Shown here piece by piece: positions 1-5,966 of a DNA stretch of 6,862 bases (its first letter is position 1; each line of letters begins with the position of its first letter). The position numbers were made by a program, and so were the translations under genes. The notes below the pieces were generated by a model. The model did no database searches, was not told the DNA's origin, and was given only the letters and a program-made list of their open reading frames with translations. Origin of the DNA: Bacteroidales bacterium UBA4073 (lineage in GTDB: Bacteria; Bacteroidota; Bacteroidia; Bacteroidales; Tenuifilaceae); the NCBI GenBank assembly GCA_002383425.1, contig DFYV01000055.1, forward strand, positions 1 through 6,862, read 5' to 3'.

Positions 1-90
1 AATTATATGTAAACTTGCGACATTTTATTTTGCTGTTAAGTCATGAGTTCTGAATTTTAACGTATATCATTTTCCCGTAAGAATCTATGA

Positions 91-1158
91 TTAACTTAAG
101 GTTGTCAGCTTGATTATCTTATCGAAGTACATGGCAAACGAACGGTAAAGGAAGTGCATCCATTTTCCGAAAGGAACAATGATAAGTGCCCATTGCGCCA
201 GCACGATAATATGTATAAAATAAACCCAAAAATAGCTTTCGAGCATGTTGAGATCGATAAGTAAGCGAACCGTAAAGGCTGAGAGCCCCATCAGAAACAA
301 CCAAATCACAAAGAACCAGTCGGTAAAATGAGAAAAGGTGGTTTTGGCAGATCTCTTTTTAATGCGACGAAGTATAAAATCGAAGGTTACCACAAAAATA
401 ATGGCGCTGAATACGTAGCCCATGGCAATAACAATAATCGACTGGGTACTAAACCAATTCAAAAATACCGTTGTAAAAAGTAAAGAAAGATACCCTATAA
501 CCAGAATAAAATGTTCAAACCACCAAATCTTGTTATCTTTCTCATCGTTGCACTGTAAGGTACGTTTTTGGGTAAACATGTGCACGAGTAAATTTTTCAA
601 GGCTATCCAGTAGTGTTTAATATGGGCGTTAACATTCTGGCTCAACAGGGTAAAATACCACATCCTTATCAGGTTTGGTAAAAGGATTACCAAAAAAACA
701 CTGCCTACTGCAATCATTTCAAAATAGTGACCATAGTGCATAAGATTTTCATGGGAAAATTCACCGATTAAAAATACACCTGCTATAGCAGCGATTACCA
801 AAAAGAAAGCAACAAGGTAGGCGGTAAGGTTTTGGTAGAAAATGCTACTCAATCCAGTCCAGTCGTAACGTGCAATAAGGTATCGGCGCAACGACATCAT
901 TAATTCTCCGGGCTTGGCTTCCTGTGGGCAATAGGTGGTGCATTCACCACAGTAGTAACAAAGCCAAGGTTTTAGCGATGCTTTAATGTCTTCGGACTGA
1001 CCCGTAACGCTTAAACGAACCATTTCGCGAGGAAAAGAATCAGTCCCTGTTGATAGGGCACAAACTGCCGTGCATGTTCCACAGTTATAGCAAGCATTAA
1101 AATCGACTGCCCCGTATTTTTTCAACTTTTTCCCAAGTGTCAAATCTACCTTTGCCAT
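91..1158 (-). CDS. qmoC: QmoC-like membrane subunit: HdrC-type 2x[4Fe-4S] domain fused to a six-helix membrane anchor
   Basis: Probable membrane anchor of a Qmo/Hdr-like complex, exchanging electrons between soluble flavo-iron-sulfur subunits and the quinone pool. Residues 1-95 form a HdrC-like ferredoxin domain with two complete CX2CX2CX3C sets: C23/C26/C29/C33 and C67/C70/C73/C77, the second followed by Pro. From about residue 108 the protein is hydrophobic, with about six helices (roughly 111-132, 143-168, 213-236, 238-262, 279-301, 308-331). Histidines in or next to helices (H141, H144, H216, H277, H316, H335) are candidate heme b ligands, as in the cytochrome b half of QmoC/HdrE. The length (355 aa) and the domain fusion match QmoC, not free-standing HdrC. 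The ATG shares one base with the stop of the upstream winged-helix gene (TAATG), which fixes the start and implies translational coupling. It is the last gene of the operon. The subunit type is well supported; the partner quinone and direction of electron flow are inference. Confidence 0.85.
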   Translation of the reverse strand: MAKVDLTLGKKLKKYGAVDFNACYNCGTCTAVCALSTGTDSFPREMVRLSVTGQSEDIKASLKPWLCYYCGECTTYCPQEAKPGELMMSLRRYLIARYDWTGLSSIFYQNLTAYLVAFFLVIAAIAGVFLIGEFSHENLMHYGHYFEMIAVGSVFLVILLPNLIRMWYFTLLSQNVNAHIKHYWIALKNLLVHMFTQKRTLQCNDEKDNKIWWFEHFILVIGYLSLLFTTVFLNWFSTQSIIVIAMGYVFSAIIFVVTFDFILRRIKKRSAKTTFSHFTDWFFVIWLFLMGLSAFTVRLLIDLNMLESYFWVYFIHIIVLAQWALIIVPFGKWMHFLYRSFAMYFDKIIKLTTLS

Positions 1159-1430
1159 TACTTTTTGATTTTATAAAAATAGAACTCATCCATATCGTCC
1201 ATGTGAGTTGGCACCAGCTTATTGAACTTGACCAGGCTCATCACATAGTACACTGCTTCGGCATTGCTTAATCCAACTTTTTCGGCAATTTGCGGTATGG
1301 TTAACTCCTCATCGCCTAAAGCTTCCATAATGTGTCTTCGAATAGCATTAAACTGCTTGAGCTGTTCTTTTACTTGCTCAGAAACTTTAAGGGTTTCTCG
1401 TTTTATTTTAAACGTTTCTTTTTTTTCCAT
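1158..1430 (-). CDS. Small winged-helix (MarR-like fold) protein embedded in the Qmo-like operon
   Basis: A 90-aa protein of unproven function. Residues about 1-38 are rich in Lys/Glu and probably helical. Residues 41-60 read as a helix-turn-helix (LTIPQIAEKVGLSNAEAVYY), and residues 60-90 give a third helix, a short wing (PTHMDDMDEFYFYKIKK) and a basic end. No cysteines are present, so it carries no cluster of its own. An in-frame ATG 45 nt upstream (1475) would overlap the 3' end of the HdrA-like gene. I prefer the ATG at 1430, because it leaves a 19-nt gap and the protein then begins with the charged helix instead of an ill-fitting Met-Phe-Trp-rich leader. The gene is coupled by TAATG to the QmoC-like gene. 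It could be a local DNA-binding regulator, but its place between two structural subunits also suggests a complex-bound adaptor with a winged-helix fold. I recall similar small winged-helix proteins near other Hdr-type loci but cannot verify this here. Confidence 0.75.
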   Translation of the reverse strand: MEKKETFKIKRETLKVSEQVKEQLKQFNAIRRHIMEALGDEELTIPQIAEKVGLSNAEAVYYVMSLVKFNKLVPTHMDDMDEFYFYKIKK

Positions 1431-1449
1431 TTTCAGTACTGTTAAACCA

Positions 1450-3381
1450 TTACAACTCGTTAGCCAAAACATCAATCATACTCTCTATTTCATTGTCGGT
1501 AAAAGTTTTAAGCTGAATGGCATTGGTTGGGCAAACCGGTAAGCACATTCCACAGCCCTTGCAAACCGTATCGTTAACATGGGCAACACCCTGTTCATTC
1601 TTAAAAATGGCATCAAAAGGGCATGCCCTGGTGCACTTATCGCACCACTTGCACAAATTGGGGTCAACCTCTGCCACCACGGGTTCAACCATCAGCTTAT
1701 CTTTTCCAACAAAAGAGTACGATTTTATAGCTGCCGACAAGGCAGAATTAATGGATTCAACAACATTCTTGGGTCCCTGACAGGTACCAGCAATAGTGAT
1801 TCCATCGATAACGGTTTCCACAGGCCTTAATTTCATGTGTATTTCGTTGAAAAAGCTATCGCGGCCACGGGGTAATTTCAGGATATCGGCAACACTATTG
1901 TTGGAACGAGGCACCATTCCGATTACCAGTACAACCAAATCGGCTTCAACCTCCAGCTCCTTTCGGTTGGTTAATATATCGTTAATCCTTACAATGGTTT
2001 TATCGCCCTTACGTTCAACTCTGCTTGGATCATCTTCGTACGACTGTAAAAATACATGTCCACTTTTTGAGGCATTATGGTAAAGTTGTTCTTGTTTACC
2101 GTATGTACGGATACCCCTTGTGAAGTGAAAATGATTAAGTTCAGGAAACTTTTCATTGGCTTTCAATGCCGTGTTAATAGTAGCTGTGCAACAGTAGCGG
2201 GAACAGTACTTATTCTCTCCTTCCACCTGACGGCTACCAACGCAGTAGATATAGGCAATATTTTTAACAGGTTTACCTTTCCACTGTAGTTTACCAGGTT
2301 CAGAAAAAGCCAGTAAGCGTTTAAACTGCGACAGGGTAACAACATTATCGATAACCTTATAGCCAAATTCGCCTTCGGCTGGTGTATAAGGGTCAAAACC
2401 GGTAGCTACAAGTATAGATCCTACGTTTAATTCGAGGTCCTCCACTTTCATATCGAGGTCAATCTTATCGCACACTTTGGCACACAGGCCGCATCGTGTA
2501 CACGAATTCATGTCAATAACAGCCGCTTGCGGGTATTCCCCGGGAAAATTATGGTAAATGGCTTTTCGCTTAGTAATTCCAAAATTAAATTCGTCGGGTA
2601 CTTCAACAGGACAAACATCAATGGCTTTTCTCAGAGAAGCTCTGTCGTTGCAAATATCTTTTACGTATCGGGGATTAAGTTTCAGCTTGACTGCAAAATT
2701 ACCCATACTCCCTTTGCATTCAATAAGTTGGGCCCCTGTATATAAAGTGATATTTTTATTCGATACAATTTCGTTATATAAACGGCTTACCAGTTCTTTA
2801 CCGGTTTCATTGGTTAAGCAAAGTACATCCCATTGGGCTATACGTCCGCCAATAAAATGTTCACGTTCAACAAGGTAAACTTTTACTCCCATTTTTGACA
2901 GGGCAATGGCGGCTTTCATTCCGGCAATGCCAGCGCCAATAACTAAAACTGCCTGAGTAGTATCAACTTCAAGGGGTTCAATAGCTTCCGATAAGCGTAC
3001 TTTAGCAATGGCTGCCCGAACTATTTGGATGGCTTTTTGAGTGGCACCTGCTTTATTATCGCTATGTGGCCACGACACCTGTTCGCGTATATTGGCATGC
3101 ACGTAGTTGTACTTATTCAACCCTGCACGTTCTACAACTGCTCTAAATGTTACCTCATGAAGTTTTGGTGAGCACGAGGCAACCACAACCGCATCGAGCT
3201 GGTTATCCTTAATATCCTGAACCATCTCCTTTTGATTGGAATCGGCACAGGCAAATACGGTGGTTTTAGCAATGGCTACCCCCTTTTCGTGAGCAACTGC
3301 CTCACGCACCATTTCTACATCTACATAATCGGAAATATTACCGCCACAATGGCAAATATAAACTCCAATTCTTTGTTTCAT
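1450..3381 (-). CDS. HdrA-like (QmoB-like) FAD/iron-sulfur protein, full-length HdrA architecture
   Basis: Cytoplasmic flavo-iron-sulfur electron-transfer subunit. Domains in order are: an HdrA N-terminal domain (1-130) with the cysteine pattern C10/C12, C45, C70 (starting IGVYICHCGGNI), probably one [4Fe-4S]; an FAD-binding thioredoxin-reductase-like domain starting at about 143, with GxGxxG at 149-154 and VER ending the second strand; an inserted ferredoxin domain at about 238-310; the second half of the FAD domain with YCVGSR (379-384) and CSRYCC (393-398); and a C-terminal ferredoxin domain with two complete clusters, C577/C580/C583/C587 and C607/C610/C613/C617. At 643 aa it matches methanogen HdrA in length and lacks the MvhD-like extension of classical QmoB. 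That module is encoded separately at 4729-5133. In the inserted domain the second cluster is intact (C294/C297/C300/C304), but the first shows only C244 and C257, 13 residues apart. The gene begins 46 nt after the QmoA-like gene. The family is certain; equivalence to QmoB is inferred from context. Confidence 0.88.
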   Translation of the reverse strand: MKQRIGVYICHCGGNISDYVDVEMVREAVAHEKGVAIAKTTVFACADSNQKEMVQDIKDNQLDAVVVASCSPKLHEVTFRAVVERAGLNKYNYVHANIREQVSWPHSDNKAGATQKAIQIVRAAIAKVRLSEAIEPLEVDTTQAVLVIGAGIAGMKAAIALSKMGVKVYLVEREHFIGGRIAQWDVLCLTNETGKELVSRLYNEIVSNKNITLYTGAQLIECKGSMGNFAVKLKLNPRYVKDICNDRASLRKAIDVCPVEVPDEFNFGITKRKAIYHNFPGEYPQAAVIDMNSCTRCGLCAKVCDKIDLDMKVEDLELNVGSILVATGFDPYTPAEGEFGYKVIDNVVTLSQFKRLLAFSEPGKLQWKGKPVKNIAYIYCVGSRQVEGENKYCSRYCCTATINTALKANEKFPELNHFHFTRGIRTYGKQEQLYHNASKSGHVFLQSYEDDPSRVERKGDKTIVRINDILTNRKELEVEADLVVLVIGMVPRSNNSVADILKLPRGRDSFFNEIHMKLRPVETVIDGITIAGTCQGPKNVVESINSALSAAIKSYSFVGKDKLMVEPVVAEVDPNLCKWCDKCTRACPFDAIFKNEQGVAHVNDTVCKGCGMCLPVCPTNAIQLKTFTDNEIESMIDVLANEL

Positions 3382-3427
3382 TCACATCAATTTTTTAATG
3401 AAAACTAAACCTTAGTAGCTTTCGCAA

Positions 3428-4729
3428 CTAAAAATCAACGGAGGTTTGCTTTACGTATCGGATAGCTTCCATGGCTGCAGAGCCTGCACTTAGGATGCTA
3501 TCGGGAATATCCATCGGGCCACTGGTTGTGCCGGCAAGGAATACTCCCTCGATGCTGCTAAGCGAAGGGGTGTAAAACAAATCTTTCTGAAAGGCAAACG
3601 AGTATTCGTCTTTTTTCCAACCTTGAATCAACTTTTGTGGTTCATCGTTAGCCAATACTCCAACAGAGAGAACAACTAAATCGTGCTTTTTCTCAAAAAC
3701 CTTTCCCTGATTAATATCCTCGTAACGGAGCAGTAAGTCGCCGTTTTCGATTTCGGTTATTTTACCAACTTTCCCTTTTACAAAGTTTACACCCATTCCT
3801 TTGGCTTGTTCGTAAAACTCTTCAAACCCTTTTCCAAAGGAACGAATGTTGATATAGTAGAGTGTTACATCGGCCATGGGTAAAGCACCCATTAGTAGCT
3901 GTGCCTGTTTAATGGAATACATACAGCAAATTTGCGAACAGATGGGGTTTCCCACCGATAAATCGCGTGAACCAGTACAAAGAACGTAGGCAATATTACA
4001 TGGCATTTTGCCATCGCCCGGGCGGAGAACGTGATTAAACGGACGTGTTGGCGCCAGCAGGCGTTCCATTTGAAGGGCAGTAATAACATTTTTTGCTTTA
4101 CCATAGCTAAAACGGGGGACTTTCAGAGGATCAAAAAGGTTAAAGCCGGTAGCCATGATAACGGATTTGGCAATGATATCGTACTCCTTGTCCTGTTGAG
4201 TAAAATCGATACAACCTGTGGGGCAAACCTTTTCACAAGCACCACATAATGTACAATTGTCAATATCAATGGAAGCAACCCTGGGGCTGGCAATGCTGAA
4301 AGGGATATAGGCGGCTTTTCGCCCTACCATATTGTACTGGTACTGGTCAGGAACAACCACAGGGCAGGCTTCCTCGCATAGCTGACAACCCGTACAGTTG
4401 CTTATATCCACATAGCGGGCTTTTTCTTTTATGCGGGCTTTAAAGTAGTTTTTATCCTGTTTGTCGATGTGTTGTATCTGGGTATTAGTAAGAATAGTTA
4501 TGTTAGGATGACGCGCTGCTTCAGATATTTTAGGGGTAGTGATACAGGCAGAACAATCGAGGGTGGGAAACACCTTGCTGAGCATAATCATTTTACCGCC
4601 CAGCGTTAAATCTTTTTCTACCAGCAAAACGTTAAGGTCGTTATTGGCAAGGTTCAAAGCCGATTCAATTCCGGCTATTCCTCCGCCCACAACTAAGGCA
4701 TCGTATAGCTTTTTACCAGCGAATGGCAT
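3428..4729 (-). CDS. qmoA: QmoA-like FAD/iron-sulfur protein (short HdrA-type)
   Basis: Flavoprotein subunit of the Qmo-like complex, expected in the cytoplasm. The FAD-binding motif GGGIAG lies at residues 15-20, with VEK (37-39) closing the Rossmann strand and GG at 44-45. The HdrA-family signature DCSACI (C59, C62) follows. An inserted ferredoxin domain carries two complete [4Fe-4S] motifs: C112/C115/C118/C122 followed by PVVVP, and C159/C162/C165/C169 followed by P. The second half of the flavin domain has CTGSR (251-255), CSQICC (264-269), ATG (193-195) and a terminal FAD-contacting segment GVFLAGTTSGPMDIPDS (395-411). It lacks both the N-terminal HdrA domain and the C-terminal ferredoxin pair, and its 433 aa fit QmoA and not HdrA. 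The start is fixed by the TAATG overlap with the MvhD-like gene. Side by side with a full HdrA-like protein and a QmoC-like protein, the assignment to a Qmo-type complex is strong; the physiological substrate is not shown. Confidence 0.87.
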   Translation of the reverse strand: MPFAGKKLYDALVVGGGIAGIESALNLANNDLNVLLVEKDLTLGGKMIMLSKVFPTLDCSACITTPKISEAARHPNITILTNTQIQHIDKQDKNYFKARIKEKARYVDISNCTGCQLCEEACPVVVPDQYQYNMVGRKAAYIPFSIASPRVASIDIDNCTLCGACEKVCPTGCIDFTQQDKEYDIIAKSVIMATGFNLFDPLKVPRFSYGKAKNVITALQMERLLAPTRPFNHVLRPGDGKMPCNIAYVLCTGSRDLSVGNPICSQICCMYSIKQAQLLMGALPMADVTLYYINIRSFGKGFEEFYEQAKGMGVNFVKGKVGKITEIENGDLLLRYEDINQGKVFEKKHDLVVLSVGVLANDEPQKLIQGWKKDEYSFAFQKDLFYTPSLSSIEGVFLAGTTSGPMDIPDSILSAGSAAMEAIRYVKQTSVDF

Positions 4730-5133
4730 TATTCCGTAGTTTTAAGTTTAAGTAAGGTATCGTTAAAGCTGTTTATATGTTTAATAAACGATTCGCTACA
4801 CACCGAGCAAATGGCAGCCATTTTCAAACGGACTGGGTCGATGTTACTCTCCTTCATGAGCTGATGGGTTTTTTTGACAATTTCTCCTGTTTTTTCAGTA
4901 CAGGATTCCCCGTAAGGGCAGTCGGTACCGTCGGCTGCAATGAATACACCATCAAAGCCTTTTGCCAAAGCGCGTAATATCCATCGGGGTTTAACTGCGC
5001 TTGAACAAGGAACAGAAATGGTATAAACTTTAGGCGAATAGTGTAATTTCAGTAATCCTGCCATATCAATGGCAGGATCTGAAATCTTTACTGTAGAAAA
5101 CACTAAAATACGAGCGTTTTTAGTGACATTCAT
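4729..5133 (-). CDS. MvhD-like protein (hydrogenase iron-sulfur subunit family), stand-alone, with altered cysteine set
   Basis: Small electron-transfer or docking subunit of the MvhD family, which in methanogens bridges hydrogenase to HdrA and in classical Qmo is fused to the C-terminus of QmoB. Family features are visible along its 134 aa: a first strand ARILVFST followed by the DMAGLLKLHYSPKV region (23-36), the VPCSS segment (C43), a helix about 50-60 running into GFDGVFIAADGTDCPYG (C72), and a C-terminal CSVC pair (C109, C112). The usual N-terminal CCxxC is missing: the equivalent positions read STVKI (13-17). Remaining cysteines are C43, C72, C78, C109 and C112, so a normal [2Fe-2S] site as in methanogen MvhD is doubtful, though a different cluster is possible. 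An AAGGA stretch at the end of the tusA-like gene lies about 11 nt before the ATG and could act as a ribosome binding site. The gene is 3 nt from the tusA-like gene and coupled to the QmoA-like gene. Family assignment is good; cofactor content is uncertain. Confidence 0.8.
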   Translation of the reverse strand: MNVTKNARILVFSTVKISDPAIDMAGLLKLHYSPKVYTISVPCSSAVKPRWILRALAKGFDGVFIAADGTDCPYGESCTEKTGEIVKKTHQLMKESNIDPVRLKMAAICSVCSESFIKHINSFNDTLLKLKTTE

Positions 5134-5136
5134 AGG

Positions 5137-5388
5137 TTATCCTTTTTTTAAGAAGATGCGGAAGTATCCATTTTCCTCAACGGTTCCAAGATACTCATGA
5201 CCTTGTTTCTGGCACCACTTAGGAATGTCAACTTTAGTTCCTTCGTCTGATGACAATACTTCCATAATCTCACCTGGCATGATGGTCCCTATTGCCTTTT
5301 TAGCCTCTAACAAAGGGCCTGGGCACGATGTCCCCCGGGCATCAACAGTTCTACTTGCGCTAAGATTCTTAAGTTCTGAAGCATCCAT
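5137..5388 (-). CDS. tusA: TusA-family sulfur carrier protein
   Basis: Small cytoplasmic sulfurtransferase/carrier of 83 aa, the usual family length. The hallmark CPGP motif sits at residues 22-25 (preceded by VDARGTS), with C22 the expected persulfide-carrying cysteine. The rest follows the TusA two-layer fold: an amphipathic helix (LLEAKKAIGTI), the strand MEVLSSDEGTKVDIPKW, a second helix, and the terminal strand pair ending FRIFLKKG. A second cysteine, C59 in PKWCQKQGH, is seen in many TusA-like proteins but is not universal. TusA proteins pass sulfane sulfur between partners in tRNA thiolation, molybdenum cofactor synthesis or dissimilatory sulfur metabolism. Its place directly between a DsrE-like gene and a Qmo-like gene set argues for a role in energy metabolism and not tRNA modification (inference). 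It lies 28 nt after the DsrE-like gene and 3 nt before the MvhD-like gene. Confidence 0.88.
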   Translation of the reverse strand: MDASELKNLSASRTVDARGTSCPGPLLEAKKAIGTIMPGEIMEVLSSDEGTKVDIPKWCQKQGHEYLGTVEENGYFRIFLKKG

Positions 5389-5416
5389 AGTTTTACGGTT
5401 TTAAGTTTTACTCCAA

Positions 5417-5842
5417 TTAAATGAACAAATGCACATCGGCTTCCTGTGCAGCACTGATGTACTCACTGATACCCACAATATCGTCGGCAAACTCCACAAA
5501 ATCTTCCATTTTATAACCACCCCAAATTTTACCAGCCAATCCACAAATGTGAAATTTAACATCACCTATCTCCTTAGCCTCCTTGAAGAACTCATGCCAT
5601 TCTTTCACATTCAACTCCTTACAGGATTTCAGAAATTCATCGCGTAGGTTAGCATTTTCGGCCATGCTCAGCTTTTCCTTATCTCTGGCAATATCTTTCA
5701 GCATTGCCCTTGCGCCCTGTAAAAGGACATAAACGTCAATGGTCATATCATTAGCTACAGCCCCACTAATGATTATACCAGCAGCAGTAAGCTTATCAAT
5801 GCTACCGCTAAATAATGCGAGGCACATTTTTGAGTTTTTCAT
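5417..5842 (-). CDS. DsrE/DsrF-family (DsrE2/DsrE3-like) sulfur-trafficking protein
   Basis: A 141-aa protein of the DsrE/DsrF-like fold and first gene of the operon. The N-terminal strand CLALFSGSIDKL is followed by a helix typical of DsrE-family proteins (AAGIIISGAVANDMTIDVYVLLQGARAM, residues 20-47). The candidate active cysteine is C100 in KFHICGLAGKIWG, at the place where DsrE2/DsrE3-type proteins carry their persulfide cysteine; C7 and C74 are additional. The C-terminal part (113-141) has the usual short helix and final strand ending VHLFI. No transmembrane segment of the kind found in the membrane-bound DsrE2 subgroup is obvious. DsrE-type proteins bind or exchange sulfur with TusA, and the two genes are neighbours here. 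The ATG at 5842 is chosen because it lies about 18 nt below a -7 promoter box; an earlier ATG at 5850 is in another frame. Confidence is high for the fold family, moderate for the exact subgroup. Confidence 0.8.
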   Translation of the reverse strand: MKNSKMCLALFSGSIDKLTAAGIIISGAVANDMTIDVYVLLQGARAMLKDIARDKEKLSMAENANLRDEFLKSCKELNVKEWHEFFKEAKEIGDVKFHICGLAGKIWGGYKMEDFVEFADDIVGISEYISAAQEADVHLFI

Positions 5843-5860
5843 AGTTCATTAGTTTTAACT

Positions 5861-5875
5861 TTTAGCAAAGCTAAA
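5861..5875. promoter_or_regulatory. Perfect inverted repeat TTTAGC-AAA-GCTAAA over the operon -7 box
   Basis: Two 6-bp arms separated by 3 bp form a perfect palindrome that covers the candidate -7 box of the operon promoter. A protein bound here would block the promoter, so it is a candidate repressor operator. The winged-helix protein encoded in the operon would be one conceivable ligand (speculation). A short palindrome in AT-rich intergenic DNA could also arise by chance. Confidence 0.35.
5866..5873 (-). promoter_or_regulatory. Candidate -7 promoter box (TAGCTTTG) of the seven-gene operon
   Basis: Read on the minus strand the bases are TAGCTTTG, an exact match to the Bacteroidota primary-sigma -7 consensus TAnnTTTG. 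It lies 24-31 nt before the ATG of the DsrE-like gene, which would place transcription start near 5859 and give a leader of about 18 nt. No convincing -33 TTTG element is present at the expected spacing. That fits a promoter needing an activator, or a chance match. Confidence 0.5.
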
Positions 5876-5904
5876 CCAAGTGGATAATCTTCTGTCCTTC
5901 AATC

Positions 5905-5920
5905 ATGTGAGATAAAACAT
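5905..5920. promoter_or_regulatory. Weak Crp/Fnr-like half-site/imperfect palindrome upstream of the operon
   Basis: The sequence ATGTGA-GATA-AAACAT has a good TGTGA left half and a poor right half. Its centre (about 5912) lies near -53 relative to the predicted operon start, a range where an activator could act. It is offered as a secondary site for the divergently encoded Crp/Fnr regulator; the match is weak. Confidence 0.25.
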
Positions 5921-5943
5921 AGATGAATGTGAAAATAAAAACA

Positions 5944-5951
5944 TAACTTTG
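5944..5951 (+). promoter_or_regulatory. Candidate -7 promoter box (TAACTTTG) of the Crp/Fnr regulator gene
   Basis: TAACTTTG matches the Bacteroidota -7 consensus TAnnTTTG exactly. Transcription would begin near 5958, leaving a leader of only about 15 nt before the ATG at 5973. Its last three bases overlap the palindromic operator that follows. No clear -33 element is visible. Confidence 0.5.
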
Positions 5952-5966
5952 TGATAGAAATCACAA
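5949..5966. promoter_or_regulatory. Perfect Crp/Fnr-type operator TTGTGA-N6-TCACAA
   Basis: This 18-bp site has two perfect 6-bp arms (TTGTGA and TCACAA) around a 6-bp spacer and contains the Crp-type consensus TGTGA-N6-TCACA. It ends 6 nt before the ATG of the divergent Crp/Fnr gene and covers that gene's predicted transcription start, so occupancy should repress the regulator (autorepression). From memory, HcpR-type regulators recognise a motif of this kind; I cannot check that here. It lies about 98 nt upstream of the predicted operon start. Confidence 0.75.

Noticed and set aside
1..90. Possible terminator after the QmoC-like gene
   Set aside because: The stretch is AT-rich, but no GC-containing stem followed by a T-run could be found on the minus strand, so no terminator is called.
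1431..1475. Longer form of the winged-helix protein starting at 1475
   Set aside because: It would overlap the 3' end of the HdrA-like gene by 26 nt and add a leader that does not fit the charged N-terminal helix. The ATG at 1430 with a 19-nt gap is simpler.
2558..2878. A 106-codon plus-strand open frame antisense to the HdrA-like gene, and similar plus-strand frames at 1264-1542, 1796-2083 and 4031-4249
   Set aside because: They lie entirely or mostly opposite genes with clear cofactor motifs, show no recognisable domain, and have irregular composition typical of shadow frames.
3382..3427. Possible internal promoter or small gene between the QmoA-like and HdrA-like genes
   Set aside because: The 46-nt gap has no TAnnTTTG box on the minus strand, no clear hairpin and no room for a gene. 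It is treated as an ordinary intra-operon spacer.
1450..5133. Methanogen-type Hdr/Mvh flavin-based electron-bifurcating complex
   Set aside because: No HdrB (no CCG-type non-cubane cluster motifs) and no hydrogenase or formate dehydrogenase subunits are present. The membrane-anchored QmoC-like protein fits quinone coupling better.
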